From Blasia pusilla (Eukaryota > Marchantiophyta > Marchantiopsida > Blasiales), in assembly GCA_050084515.1 (NCBI GenBank), contig CM114271.1:24738001-24802000 (forward strand): a DNA stretch of 64,000 nt, written 5' to 3'. Numbering within the stretch: position 1 is the stretch's first letter; each line of letters begins with the position of its first letter. Made by a program: the position numbers and the translations under genes. Positions 34,401-50,574 of the stretch are shown in pieces. The notes beneath the pieces are model-generated. The model was given only the letters and a program-made list of their open reading frames with translations, made no database searches and was not told the origin of the DNA.

Positions 34401-34440
34401 TAATACATTGAAGCTTTTGAAGAAAAGCTTCAATGTATTA
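34401..34440. repeat. Perfect 18-bp inverted repeat
   Basis: TAATACATTGAAGCTTTT (34401-34418), loop GAAG, then its exact complement (34423-34440). It lies about 40 bp beyond the 3' end of the hAT transposase relic. It might be part of that element's subterminal region or an independent foldback sequence. Confidence 0.9.
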
Positions 34441-34478
34441 GAAAAGGGACCCCTAACCCTAAACTTTCCCCCCTCATC

Positions 34479-36376
34479 TTACACATCCACAACAACTTCA
34501 CTTGGGTCTATAACATCTAAATTTACACGGACCTCTGGTGGAATTTCTATCTCATAAACATATCTCTCAGGATTGGCATACACATACCTAAAGTGTGCAG
34601 AATTCTTCCAAAGAACTACACATTCAACCAACAAAGCTACACAATCATCTATTTTCCCCTCTAAGGCAATCCTAAGAATAACATCCAAATGCTTTGTCAA
34701 TAATCTATTCCTACTTTTAGTCTTAATCATATCCTGCATAGAGAAGACTCTCTCGCAAATAGCAATACTAACACATTGTACCTAGCAATGTTGTCTAAAA
34801 TGAGCAAGTTAGAGAACTTACGTTGCAAGGACGGGCTCCAACTTACCATAGCCCACAAGTCCTTGAAGTTTCGATCTTTCCACTCCGTGGTGGCCATAAG
34901 CTTAAATGATTGAAACTCTTGTTTCACGGCTGCTACACTCAGTAAAGAAGGTTGCAAGTGACCTTTGAAGGGTAAGTCCGTCCCAAAATGTGCACAGAGG
35001 TCATATAATTCCTTACAACCCCAGCTCTTAAGTCCCACTTGCCTTGAAGGCATGTGTAGAGGATTCATCATCCTCATAGCACTAATCAAATTGTTATCCT
35101 TAAACCGATCTTGTAAAACTACACAAACACTCTCAGAAAAACTCTTTTGAAACAACAAGGCAGCCTCTAAATCCTTCCCGGTCCGATTCCTCAATATTTC
35201 AATACTATGAAACTTTATGCCCCTAATCTCACACTGTAAACGTTTCAAATATCCACCTGGAGGACCAAAGTTTGGTAGAATGTGATAACCAGTTTCTTTA
35301 GAGAAAGTTGAGGCATTCAGATCAAGGTTCTCCATTACAAAATTCATTGTTATGGAAGCTATTTCAGAAGTCACTATACTACCTATGGTACTAACATCTA
35401 CAAACTTATATTGGAACACCTTACTCAAGTTAGCAAGAAGAAACAAAATATCTACCAAAAAGTACAGTTGATACATCATCTGAAATGATCTGAGTTTGTT
35501 ATACAAATTTGCAGCATTACCATCATCTTTCAAGGGCGAGATATCTCTGAAATATGCAAGGACAGATTCCAATGAGTCACATAAAGTAGTAACAGCGTGC
35601 CAACGTGACAACCAACAAATCTTGTGGTACCTCTTCATCACTTTCTGAGTATCGTTCAACTTCTCTTGCAAAGTTGCAAGACCACACTTCCTCTTGGACA
35701 ACCTTCTAAAATATCGAGCTATTGCATTCAAGATTGAATATACTTCTATAAATATTTCCTCACACCCTACACCTTTTGATGTTGTCAAAGCAGCGAGGTT
35801 TGTCCTGTGCGCCACACAATGCATAGACAACATAAAAGGATTTAACTTCTGTTTCAGCTGAGATGCTACTCCGTTTTGGCTTCCTACCATAGTAGAAGCT
35901 TCATCAGATCCAAAGGCCACCAATTTTGATCCCTCTAGTCCCGAATCCTTTATCAACTCCAACAAATTGTTAGTGATTGCGTTCGAACATTTCTCTGGAC
36001 ATTGTAGCCATCCTATAAAACAAATCTCTACCTGGCCCTCATCTAAGTAAGTTGCAAATACAACAAGGTGTCTAGTGAGAGATATCTCTGTGGACTTGTC
36101 AATCATTATCCCAAAGAAAGGAGATTGTCGCACTTTAGAAAGGTTCCTCATGAGAAGAACTTGGCTAATATAATAACACATATCAGCACAACTTTTTTCA
36201 TCTTGGCACAAGTCGCGGGTTATAGGTGCATTCACAGAAATCAATAACTTACACAGATTTGAGAACTTTGAAAATGGCAAGGTTTCCTTTGCAACGAAAT
36301 ATGCACATTTGAATAGAGTCAAGAGTGCAAGATCACAAGTCCGATTTGTAGTGGTCCGATTTGTAGTGGCCAACAT
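34479..36376 (-). pseudogene. hAT-type transposase (ZNF862/DUF4371-like), truncated and frameshifted
   Basis: A 549-codon frame (36376-34727) carries the RNase H-like core seen in hAT-derived ZNF862/DUF4371 proteins: SPFFGIMIDKSTEIS, HLVVFATYLDEGQVE, LVAFGSDEASTMVGSQNGVA and LSMHCVAHRTNLAAL. The C-terminal dimerisation part, with ICERVFSMQDM and RNRLLTKHLDVILRIAL, continues in a different frame from about 34785 to 34479, so a frameshift separates the two. The N-terminal BED/TTF zinc finger is absent. A 15-bp direct duplication (36339-36368) sits at the start and encodes a TTNRT repeat. Terminal inverted repeats were not found. It is probably inactive. Confidence 0.88.
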
Positions 36377-39122
<2,746 letters not shown>

Positions 39123-40891
39123 ATGGCAGCGGCAATGGCGACATGGAGGGCCGTTGCGGGGGCAGTGTGTAGTCCTCGCGCGTCCGGGGACGTGTGTGGG
39201 TCGTCCTCCTCCGGTTCGCAATTCTGTGGAGGGCTTCCGCTCGTGAGGCTGTGTAAGGCGGGGCAAAGAAAGAGTGCGGGCTCGAAGGGCTCGGGGAGGT
39301 GGGGTATTCACAGTCGTTTACAGAGGGAGTCGGTGGTGGGAGCTGCGGCGCTGGGATTTGGGGATGCTTTGGTGGATGCTTTGGGTGACCCTTTTTCTGG
39401 CGCCATGGCTGCGCAGGCGCCCCCCATGGCGTCGAGATCTGCAGAGGCTGACGTGATGGGTTTGCTGCTGCGACAAAGGATTGTGTTTCTTGGACACCAG
39501 ATGGATGATTTTGTAGCCGATGCCATCATCAGCCAGCTGCTTCTGTTGGATTCCGTCGATCCCACCAAGGACATTCGTCTCTTCGTCAATTGTCCCGGTG
39601 GCTCCATCAGGTGTGGATTCTGGAGATGTTTAGAATTTTCTGCTTGTGCGAGATTTCTAACTGGCAAGCGTTTTTGTGGAGTTGGGATCTGCGTGTCCAA
39701 GTCAGTTCATCTCGTCTGTCGGTTCCGTCAGGCGTCTGGTTTTCTTATCCGGTCAGTTCGAGGGCAGAATTTTGGGTTTCACCTCACGGTTCAAAATGTT
39801 CGCAGTGGATAATTTACGCATTTCCAATGGGGGGTTTAAGATATTTTAGTTTTGCGTAACCCACAGAATCTTAAAGTCCTTTTCTAGAACTGTTTTCTCT
39901 GTGATTCCTATGTTTTTCTTCAACAACGTCCTCTCTGAGCAGCTGCACGGTGCGATGCTTCTACCAGCGAGTAATACGAGGAATCATTTTTCGAGAATCT
40001 TCCTGAATTGCCCCTACCGTGACTTACAAATAGGAATCGTCTGGCATAAGATGTTTACAAGGATCCTTGGTTTGTTGTCTTCTCTTTCCTCCGATAAGCT
40101 CAACAAGAGTTCTAGGGGTTAGGGTTGTGACTTCATTCCATTCATAGGTACTCCAATTCCCAGTTTACTACTATTTACCCACGGTTAGTACCTAGTGTGC
40201 CTCTGTAGGCTACAAACGAAATGTCTAACTCGTCCAAAGTAATATAATACGAAGGATATTGAGCATCTGGTTAGTTGTCTGATTTTGAGATGACATTGAA
40301 GTTGATGTAGTTCTGCATAATGCAGCACTTGTCCTGCTTGAAGCTAATTTTTTGAGTGCCATTTGGTCTACCACAAATGACTGACTTGTTATGTTATTTT
40401 GGTGCAGTGCTGCCATGGGCATCTTTGATTCAATTCAGCTGTGTAGGGCAAATGTTTCGACAATTGTGTTTGGACTTGCAGCTTCAACAGCTGCAATTGT
40501 AGTAGCTGGTGGCTCTAAGGGCAAGCGGTTTGCGATGCCAAATGCACGTATCATGATGCACCAACCTTTGGGAGGTGCCAGCGGCCAAGCTATAGATGTT
40601 GAGATTCAAGCCAAAGAAATTATGTATCACAAGAACAATGTCACACGGATCATTTCAGAGATTACAGGAAGATCGATTGAGCAAGTTGGAAAGGACATAG
40701 ACAGAGACAGGTATATGTCCCCAGTGGAGGCAATGGAGTATGGATTGATAGATGGTGTCATTGACCAGGATACCATTATCCCCCTTGCTCCCAATGTTGA
40801 AAGGGTGAAAAGTAGGTCAGAAAATCTTGCTGCGATGGAAGATCCCCGCAAATTCCTGAACCCTGTAATTCCTGATGATGAGATCTATTAA
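39123..40891 (+). CDS. CLPP4: ATP-dependent Clp protease proteolytic subunit, plastid CLPP4 type
   Basis: A nuclear-encoded subunit of the stromal ClpPR serine-protease core, which degrades proteins delivered by ClpC/D chaperones. Exon 1 is 39123-39610 and exon 2 is 40408-40891, joined through a GTGTGG donor and a TGCAG acceptor across a 797-bp intron. The model gives 323 residues. Residues 1 to about 100 are Ala/Ser/Gly/Arg-rich and look like a chloroplast transit peptide. The protease fold follows, with the catalytic triad Ser189 (GLAAST), His214 (MMHQPLGG) and Asp263 (DRDRYMS) intact. The stretch GGASGQAIDVEIQAKE and the C-terminal IPDDEIY match my recollection of plant CLPP4 better than CLPP3 or CLPP5. 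The start is the first ATG of a frame with an immediate transit-like sequence; MATW at codon 5 is an alternative. Confidence 0.95.
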
Positions 40892-42748
40892 AGGCCCCTT
40901 TATTCTCTTACCTAGAATGAATTTCTGTAACGAGAAATGAGTTTGTACAAGGCTTTTTGAATCTTTGATCCAGAAATGGACCTTCATGACATGTGAGTGC
41001 TTCTTATGTTGTCCATGGGCTATGTGGTTTCTTCCTTCTTACACTCACAGGAGGAACATAGAATAGAGAATGCATGGTTGAAATGGTAACTGTTTGTTGG
41101 ACCCCATTTTTTCAGAGTGGAATGTTTGGCCAGCTTTTGAATTCTAGATCTACAACCTGTGCAAGGCGGTCCCAGCAAATTGTGGATAATTTAAATTCAA
41201 GGAGCTAAACAGAATCCAAAATCGTCCGGTGTTCCTGGGGAGAGAGAGACATGGGAGTCGGCCCCACGGGATCCCGCTGGCCCGGCCGGCCCCCGCGCGA
41301 ACAGGATACCAGGGCAGCAGATCATTTTAAAGTTTCTTGGTGAAATTTGAAATAAGGGAAGGTAGGGACATTGATAGCATTTACAGTTTACGTAGGTACG
41401 AATCACTTCTGTATGGTCCCATGAGAATTTTTGGGGAGGAAGGGTGAAGCTGATTCAGGTTCAACTCTGAAAGGTCATCTGGGACACAGGAACTCATTGC
41501 CGTTCGTGCGGAGATAGAATGTCCCTTTGGAACGATAACATAAAAATCATGTGCCTGGAACTTCACATTCCATTAGCTTTTGGGGATAGGCCAGGCAAGG
41601 GTTGGATTGACTTAAATTTGGGTATTATCCCAAAATGTAGTCTATGAACTGTTTCCCAAGAACCCAGTTACCCATCTTCAACACTTCGCAGAGATTTTGT
41701 AGGTCGTCAAAGTTTGAATCATTCAGGCACTTACTTCACACTGCAAACCCACACAGGATTTCTTCAGAAAGCCCCAATGTCGCCACGGGCATCAATGGAC
41801 CTTGGCAGTGATTCGCATATCAATAGTATGTCCTGTGAGTGTAGATCTCATCTCAATCTTACCTTAGCAGGGCAGGAGCGTCTTCATGAGGAACTCAAGC
41901 TGATATAGCAGGTGCGGAGTTCCGAATCAGGGATAGAAATGGCTCCCTTTCTGCTTTTTTCTACTCGTGATTGAGACCATTCCGAGGTCACAAAAGCGGA
42001 TAGAAACCCTAAACCATATTGAGGAAGTGGTCAAGAAGTCATCGATTTGATTGACAAACTCGTGAAATTGCCTGGCATTGCCATGCTAATCTGACAATCA
42101 CATGCTCATATGGGTTGAACCCGGCTTTGAAGAATTGAATGTGGGAGGAAGCTATAAGCTGTGAAGAGGACGAGGAGTCGCTGGAAAAGGGGATCCACGG
42201 CAATGGTTGTGTACACTTTATGAATCGTCTGAAGAATCCCATGTACTTCATATGCGACTTGATGAAATTGATGATATTTACATGCCACATTCTATCTTTT
42301 TCAGGGTTCCAATCATCACAAACATATCGGCAGAGCCCACTACTGGCACTATCCATTTTGGTTGTGGGGTATAATTTCCAAGCCAGATATTGTGAGTCCA
42401 GGTGTCTAAGAAGCCACTTTATCTCCAGAGCAGGTAATAAATTTTCATTCTTCTTCGCCTTGAGAACCATTGTCGTCCTAACTGATTCCTGGTTTTGTGA
42501 GAAGAACTTGGTCTCTGTACATTCTAAATTGATGAACCTTCTCACTCCATTTACCTCGCAAGCAGTAGGTTGTGGAGCACCATTCAATCGACCTGATCTA
42601 TCCGGATCATGTTGTCACAGTTTTGATCTACTCCCTAGCTCTGCATAGTGACGAGATGTCTTGTAGTTTGCGCATCTATTCTGTGTGTCTGTGAACCCCT
42701 CCAAGGTGGGATTTGTCATTTAAACAGTGACTACTTTACAATCTTTGG
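40892..42748. other. Intergenic between the convergent CLPP4 and FKGP 3' ends
   Basis: It holds the 3' UTRs of both genes. Positions 41250-41310 are a short GC-rich island. Overlapping long ORFs on the two strands (42039-42587 minus, 182 codons; 42139-42648 plus, 169 codons) have no recognised domain. One may be part of the FKGP 3' UTR or an unknown gene. Confidence 0.4.
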
Positions 42749-45700
42749 TCATAGACAAATGCTCCAGTTGTAAACCTTCACAGGAGGCCCATGACTGTTG
42801 AGCAAATCCTTGATCTGTCTAGATGCATGCCCTGAGTGACCCAGTATCAAGGCAAATCCACCACCCCCAGCTCCAACGAGCTTGTAACCACAACTTAAAT
42901 GGGCCACCTCCTTGAAGAGCATATCCACAAAAGGGTTGCTGCATTGAGGATCAAGCTGCTGGTTGAGCTTCCATGCTTCAAGTATAAGCTTTCCAAATCT
43001 GTCCAGATCACCTACTACAAGTGCTCCGTGACCAATCCTTGCAAGTTCTGCCAATCTCTTTATATTGAAGATCAATCGTGCATCTCGTTGCAGGTAGCGT
43101 CGCACAACTCTTTCAAGCACCGAATGGGCTAACCTCACCTGCAATTGAAACAAGACTGTGAGCCCTACCATACTTTGACAACATCTACAGCTCGTTAGAG
43201 ATCTTGTGGAATAGTTAAGATCCTGCCCATATCTCACAGGGAAAACGTGACAATAATTTGTTCCAGAGATCACAGAGCTCTTCTCCAACTCCATAGCTTT
43301 CAGGTTATGCAAGTAATCTGTCCAGCAAAAGTCATGATTAAAGTCCAGACATCTAGCAGAGAGCCATGACATGGTGATTACGTCTCCACGTGAACAACTG
43401 GGAAAAGACTGATACCTGTCCAGTAAACACCAGTACCAAACGCTCTTCCAATTCCATTCTCAAGCTGTCGCTTAGTTCAAGAGTCTCCACCTTGAGAGTC
43501 AAAGGCTTCCCAGGATGGCTGGTGGTGTACTTGATACCTGGATGAAGACCCCCTATCTGATCTTGCCACCCGCCCCCTGTGCCCATAACCTGCTCTACAA
43601 GCAGCACAAGGTTGGCTACATTTTTCTGACTTTGATCCTCCCCTTTCACGATCAGCAACCCTTTCACCACTGCAACTGCAAGTATACTCGAAGTTCCCAA
43701 CCCACTCCCACGAGGGACATTGGCCCATGTCTTGATGTCTAGGCCCACTTGAGAACCCTGACGAGCGAAGCCCAGAACTAATAACGCAGCTTTGATCAAA
43801 CGGAAGGGGTCCTCTTCACGGAGGGGAAGATGTATGGCAGAGAGTTCTCCAATGGATGCTTTATTGCCGAAGTCGTCGCTCATCGTGACTCCTCCAGATT
43901 GCTTCAGTATCACCTCTGCACCTACTGCAGTGGAACCCTCCAGGAGAATCGCCATGTTGAGTACACGGCCAATTCGCTCCAGACTCCATGGCGGAGTATC
44001 ACTCCAACCGCCCATGAAATCAATCCGCACAGGCAACTCCACCTTTGCATTGGTGATGGGGGGACCACACATAGAAGATATGACCATACCGTGGGGACCA
44101 TCGTCAAACCCTGCCTTCTGTGGAATCCCTGCAGAAGAAGGCAGAAAACTAGTTAAGAGTTGCTCAAAAACCAACATTGACAGAAGGCGTGCATGAAAGC
44201 TTCTATGATTATATGCTAAGGATTATACGAGACAATGACCATGTCCGTTACTGTATGGTACGAACAAGCTCGGTTGAATGTAAATGACACATTTATCAGT
44301 TGCATCAGATGATCAATTGTTCGCTATAACTTCCAGCACGTCATACTCTGGTAAGAATATTCAAGTGATTGGGAGCTACGAACCTGGCTTTTTCCTCCCT
44401 ACAGCAATCATGGTTTCCATAGCAACAGCCTGCCATACAGATGCTTCCAAGGCCGCCACATCAGTTTCATCCCTGCACGCCTTCTTCAAGTCTAACTTAG
44501 CTTGATGAGCTCTGCTGACAGGTACCTGACCCGTCTTGGGGAATTTATATAATAGAGCAAGTAATTCCTGGCAAACTTCGGGACCTGAGTTCCCTCTGGA
44601 AGATAGTATTTCGGCAGAAAGCTTGGCCAAATTCCTCCCAAGAGAACCACAGTGCAGACTGGCTCTTGCAAATCCAGCAGCAAGCCTAGCCCGGTGTTGG
44701 CTAAGCTCTATCTGAAGTAGATCGAAGTTTATCTGACCATGAACCTCTGCAAAGCTTAACCGGACACAATCACGCCATCTGGATAACAGATTTTTGTCGT
44801 CCCCCAAAACAACTCCCATCAGCCACAGAGCGAACCTCTTTCCTTGCCCATGTTGGAGTACGGGGAATAACTTGGCGCTCCACAGATCTTGTTTTTCATG
44901 GCTTGATAAAGGCCAAAGATCCTCCTTCACAATTCCTCGGTCTGCCATAAAGTTATCCCATGTTCTTCCACAAAAAGTTCCTCCTTGCTCAAGGAGGGCC
45001 TTGGGATTATCTTCGACCCCACAACATAAAGTCACACGACTCTGCATCTTTCCCTTGAGAGGAACTTCCCACAAGCAGTGCCAGTCGGGAACGTGGAGAA
45101 CGTCCTGACTTGATTCACAAGCATCACCTATGTTGGTGTCAATGCCCATAACCACACACCGTGCGCCGATATGGACACCGCTGCCTAGGGTACAATCAAA
45201 GATTAGGCTCTCATCACCGACAGAGGCACCTTCAAGAATTTCACTTGCAACAATAACTGCTGACGATGATGCCTCGCATTCCATTGCACTAGCAACAGAG
45301 CTAAAGTGTCTCCTCCCAATCATGTGCGCATTCTTCTCAGCCAGATGATCCAAGATTTCACCCGAAGTTCCAAAATGAAAAAATTTCATCTCATCTGCAG
45401 TCACCATATTGATACTCCATTATTAGATGCTTTCTTCGTCAGAAAGAAGAGTCAAGACTTTGTCATTGAGAAAGTTCTTCTCCCATCTGAGCTGAGTAAT
45501 GCGTGGAGAACGTTTTCTGCAAAGAGGGCTTAAGAATGGTGCAAACTGCAAGAGTACAAATGAGTTGCAGGAGACAATGTCTGTTATAGCCCAAAATTCA
45601 GTGTTAGATGTTGAACGAATGGGAGTGGGAGCGGAGAGAAGGACGCTTTGTGGGGCAAGGAAGGATTTAGCTTTCACTCCTATTCCTGCATGACTTCAGG

Positions 45701-48082
45701 GGTATACATAGAAAGGAGCAAGAAATATCGAAACGCACTGATCATGCAGCATGTGAAATACACACGACAAAGAAGCTGCATTTCTCTTCATTTCCAACAA
45801 TGAAATTTGGTGCTGCAAGGAGCGACAACCTACAAGAACAATAATGATACAATTTGTGGGCGCCAAGTCCCTCAACCAGTGTCTTGCCTAGCTGTCGCCC
45901 TTGCACCCATGCATGGCGAGCGGGCACCCACGCCCCAGCCATTTCCTCATACAAGCTGATCTGGACCACACAGCAGTTGCCTCTCAATTGCATGGTCAAG
46001 GTTACTTCAAACCTCGTCCTCGTAGTTACTCATCCACTATCGGAACAGATCACAGAGATGATGGATTCAAAAACACTCGCGTCTTCTGGAAAGGACTAAA
46101 AAAATCAGGTTCAGTAGTTCTTTCCACCGCAATAGTTTGATGTGAAATTGACTTTTTACAGTTGCTATCCAGCCGAGGAGGAGTGACACTCGCAGGTAAT
46201 AATCTACACATACATAGAATGAAGCAAAGTGTGATCACTGACTGCCATAGCCTGGAAGACGAAAGGGGACATACCATCTAGGACTTTATATGATGAAGAA
46301 AAGTTTGATTAAGAGTGCTCACTTCTGTTCCACTGGTGAGTACATCATCCACGGGGTTAGGATGTAAGAGAGCCAAGCGTATCAAGTCCTGCCAAGCCGT
46401 GCCTTGCAAGGCGAAGATTCCAGTGTCAAGTAGCACCCTTCCACTTGTACTTACTGCACCTCTTGCAATCATCTCCTGTCCGTTTGGTTTCTGCAATAGG
46501 TCATCGACTATAAACAATCTTCTCTTGGTGGTAGCCCTAGAAATCCCAAAATGCTCTATAGACGGAGTACATCCTTTTTTCCATGTAGAAGAAAGTATAA
46601 CTCCATGCCTGGAGGCCACATCGAGCGGAGATGGCACTGTCACCACACAGACTCCATCTTCAGGCAGCACAATCGCTGCTGCATCGAAGCAAGGAAGAAC
46701 ATCTCCTGTCATAATCAACAGACCTCCTGCAAGACAGCCCACTTTCTGGTCATTTTAACTACCCTAATACTTGCAAGAGCATGCTTTGACAAACATAGGG
46801 ATCACGTCCAGCTCAACGAGCAGAATTAGTTCACAAGCACTGTAAGCAGCGCCGTCTTATGTCCACAAGTGCCAACCACAAAATTATGCGTGTGATTATA
46901 ACATCGTCATCACTGGTGGCCACGACTACTTCCAGGATCGTATTCTCAACAGCTGTCAGGGCTGCGTGCCAAATAGAGATGTCTAAGCATGGGCTAGTAC
47001 TCATAGCTTGGTCTCTGACCCAATTGTCTATCGTAGAGTGTGCTGACTAACTTACAGATCAGCCTAGACTTGAACGTGGAGTGTTTGAACATACTGTCAG
47101 CGAAAGGGGATGAAGCCTGTGAGGTCCTACTAGAGGAAATATTTGATCGTCTAGACGCTCGTTAGCAGTGGATCTCCTTCAAGTTAGTCTCCCGAACAGA
47201 ATGAGTTGATAAATAATTTCCTGACAATCAGATCCCCATATGCTCGTATTGAGATGTGGTGGGCACAAAAGCAAGCACAAGTTTGAAAGAAATACTAACA
47301 TACCTTTCCTTGAGAATGCTTGGAGTGCGCAGGCAGAGATCGCCATAATGTGATCAAACAGTGTCGGAACCGGTACATCTGGGTCGTCACACGCAATAAA
47401 GGGAAGTGGGATAAATGCTTTTCCGATGCAATTGGCCCATGGGACTCTTTTTGAATCTCCCCCAGTATGAAGTAATAAGACGTGCATTTTAGATAGTAAC
47501 ATAGTAGAGGCAGGCTCCTGCAGACAAGTTCAGAGAATGATCAGTTCATTCGAGCCGGTGCGAATTTGGAATGAGCCAGAGGGAAATTTGAACCGCAGAC
47601 AATCGTCTCTCCCTTCAAGATTGAGCCGATAGTTTATAGACACCAAAGTTCAAGAAGGTGTGAGGACGACTGATTCTACTCACGAATTGCACGCGAGATT
47701 CAAAGATCCTGGATTCTAGTGAGGGGACACACAGTAATTGCAGGTAACAATTCTCATGGAAAGACGGAAGTTCATGCACCTGAGATCCGGGCTTGGCAAG
47801 GTGCTTCGCAAGGCTGCTTATAGCGTGAAGAGTGGCAGCTCCTGATCCGATTCGCTGACCTCCCGGATCCGAAACCGCTAGGATAGTCGTGTCGGGTGCT
47901 ATGACACCATTCTGCTTGGATCGCTCTAGTTGGACGGCGTACAGCTCCGCCTGGTCAGGACTGGCAGCAGTCAAAACAATGGCATCCCAAGTGCGCACTC
48001 TGGAAGGACATTGAACTGACAAACGCAGCGTATGCCACGCATCCGAAAGCATTTGCATCGGATCAGCCGTGTGAAAATCCAT
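42749..48082 (-). CDS. FKGP: Bifunctional L-fucokinase/GDP-L-fucose pyrophosphorylase
   Basis: This enzyme salvages free L-fucose. The C-terminal kinase makes fucose-1-phosphate from ATP, and the N-terminal pyrophosphorylase converts it with GTP to GDP-L-fucose for cell-wall and glycoprotein fucosylation. Exons in transcript order: 48082-47780, 47517-47304, 46726-46323, 45960-45834, 45394-44384, 44128-43416, 43138-42749. Phases agree and give about 1053 residues, the usual size of the plant enzyme. The nucleotidyltransferase half shows IGSGAATLHA (about residue 78) and HTGGDSKRVPW (about 118). The GHMP-kinase half shows VRIDFMGGWSDTPPWS, the ATP loop PRGSGLGTSS (about 823) and the C-terminal VGAGGGGFALIL (about 1010). 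No breaks were seen. Its 3' end faces CLPP4. Confidence 0.95.
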
Positions 48083-50574
48083 TGATCACAAGTGTGCGGA
48101 GATCCGAGAAAATCCTCCAATCGATTTCAGCCCTACCGATCTAAGTCAACCCCACAGTGTCGCTCCTGCTGAGGATTTCAGGGTGCGCCCCGTTTCTCGT
48201 GATGTCTCCAGGCCCTTTTAACTTGATCTGCGGATCTCATAATTCGTTTGTCAAGAGCGGTTCCGTTTCCAAGTGATTGATTGCTTGTTCACCCTCTCTG
48301 CCCCATTCGCCGATCATCCCAATCCAGCCCAAAACTCTACCTACAGCACTCGAAGATCTTATTTGAGTTCCCAATCTTATGAAGAAAGCTACTTCATCCC
48401 AGTCTCTCCACCACAATTGGAAATCAGATTTCCTTGGTCCCACACCATTAACTCCAATGGCACCACCGGCGCTCCCACAATCCTTCCTCAGACGACGTCG
48501 ATCGAAATCGCTCCCCCAAGTCCTTCCTCCGTATCTGTCTTCAGAGGCTTGCCCTCATTGCTCGCCGAGGTTCAAGTGATCAAATCGTAGTCGATCTTCT
48601 TAAGCGGACATCCATCAATGCCATTGCCTCTTTTCGAGAAGAGATTCGCAGGGGCTAAGGCCTGACTCATCAAGAAGTGAACCACCAAGCCAGTCATCGA
48701 CAATTGTGAGCTGGCTCTCTTTCGATTCCGCCGTCTCCAACTCCTTCATTCACTCATTTGGTTACCAATTTTCACAAGTCAATCGATTTCGCTTTCAAAC
48801 GCTCCCCAATTGCGCTACAGGACCGCACTGTTAACTTGCGTAATCTGCTAGACGCCCCTAACTCACTTTAATTGCACGGACTTAGAAACAACACAGAGTT
48901 CTTGATTCGCATTCCCACTGTGCCCTTTGACTCGTTTCTCTCGCGCATAGGAGACACGGTACAGCAGCTGATCTGATCCCAAAACATTCCTCGGGTGTTC
49001 CATCGCGAACTTACTCTCTAGGGCCCATCACTGCTACAAAAGCGTCTAACACTACTGCGAATACGGATTTGTAAGTGTTACGTGCGGTCCGGACAGTGAC
49101 ACTGTAGTCCGTAAACGATATGGAGAACGCGACGACGACGGAGACACGGGAGAGAGCGGTACAGTCGATGTCCGCCTGCTGTGACCGTGGTTAATACCGA
49201 AGGCTCAGGTTACCCTTGAGTTCGACGCAGGGTTGAATCCTGACTCTCCGCGGCTTGCGTCATAAGGGGGTGTCAAACATCTCTTTCAAGCCTTGGGAGA
49301 AGGCCTAGTAAGGGCATTAGCGACTCTCCTTAAGAAATCTTAGGTCCTGCTGCCGTTTTAGCAGCAGGGGTTTAGGGAGGTCCCCCGCAAGAGGGAGGTT
49401 CTGCGATGACGGAGACGGAAAAGAGCATACCTCAATCGCTTGACTGAAACTCCGCAGGACGTACTACGCGGATGGAGAAATACTACGGACGACCTGTTTG
49501 CTCTCCTGCATATGACACATTGAGACGCCCTATTAGACTACTTTACAACCCCTCACAATTTCCGTAACTTTGAGTTGGGGAAGCTCGCCGTGAGATGAAA
49601 CATGGTACCCATGAAAGTAACTTACAAAACAAGAAAGGTTAGCTAAGGAGGTACCCTTTGAGATTACAATGATGAAAACATAGCCCCTAAAGATAGGACA
49701 TCACCTTCTTTGCTTTGAGTAAATATTATATTATATATCTATGAGATGGCCGTTACCAAGATGGCTCCTACTTATTTCGGAACTTGACAATGATTAATTT
49801 TAATGATAAGGGGACTATGAGAACGTGGTTGGCAACCTCTAAATCTTGTAAGTGTGGTCGAGGGACGAAAAGGACTAGGTGTGGTAAGGGGATCAAAACT
49901 TACGTGAAGAATGCTCAAGTAAATATCTTCACAGTTTCTACATTTTAAAAAATTCCCAAGATTTTATTTATTCAACTATTGTAAATTTAGGAAAACAAAA
50001 TCACGGAAGAAATTCTCGAAGAGAAATATTTGAAGTCTATGGGGTGCTCGTACAATGAATTTCTCTACTTACAACAGTCCTTTATAAACTCCAAACTTGA
50101 GTTTATTTTCGTTTCGAGTATGAGGTATGATGTTTTATTCTCATTTTACAATATCCAACCGTACTAGAGCATAAATCCTAGGTTATTTTCATTCGAATGG
50201 GCATTAAGTCGTTTGATTTATGCACTTAAATTTATGTACCAATTAGAGGATGTAATTTTTTTTAGTTGCTACTTGTTTGACATGTGCCAGTACTCATTCA
50301 AAAATACTTTTGGTAGCGTTAATTGAGGTTATATAGAGATTGATGCGACATTGAAACCTGAATTATTAAATAGAGATCCATGCAAGGCAGTCCTTACTAG
50401 TATGACTTAAGATGTATGAAAAGTGCACAAATATATGTATTCTTGATGAGAAAAACATACATATACTCATGATTTATTTATATACACACATCTCACAAAA
50501 TACTCTTGTTAGATATATTTTGGATTAAATATGGAGATAAGGTAGTGGTTTAATTGTTGAAGTTTTTTTTTATC
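48083..50574. other. FKGP upstream region and structured intergenic DNA
   Basis: The first few hundred bases should be the FKGP promoter; the plus-strand ORF at 48273-48590 has no known motif. From 49050 to 49420 the DNA is GC-rich and rich in potential stems, for example CCTGCTGC/GCAGCAGG near 49350. It includes a tRNA-like segment at 49148-49250. From 49700 on it turns AT-rich with no gene seen. Confidence 0.4.

Noticed and set aside
49148-49250. A functional tRNA gene
   Set aside because: There is no good anticodon stem-loop, the segment is too long for a class II tRNA, and the acceptor pairing has a mismatch.
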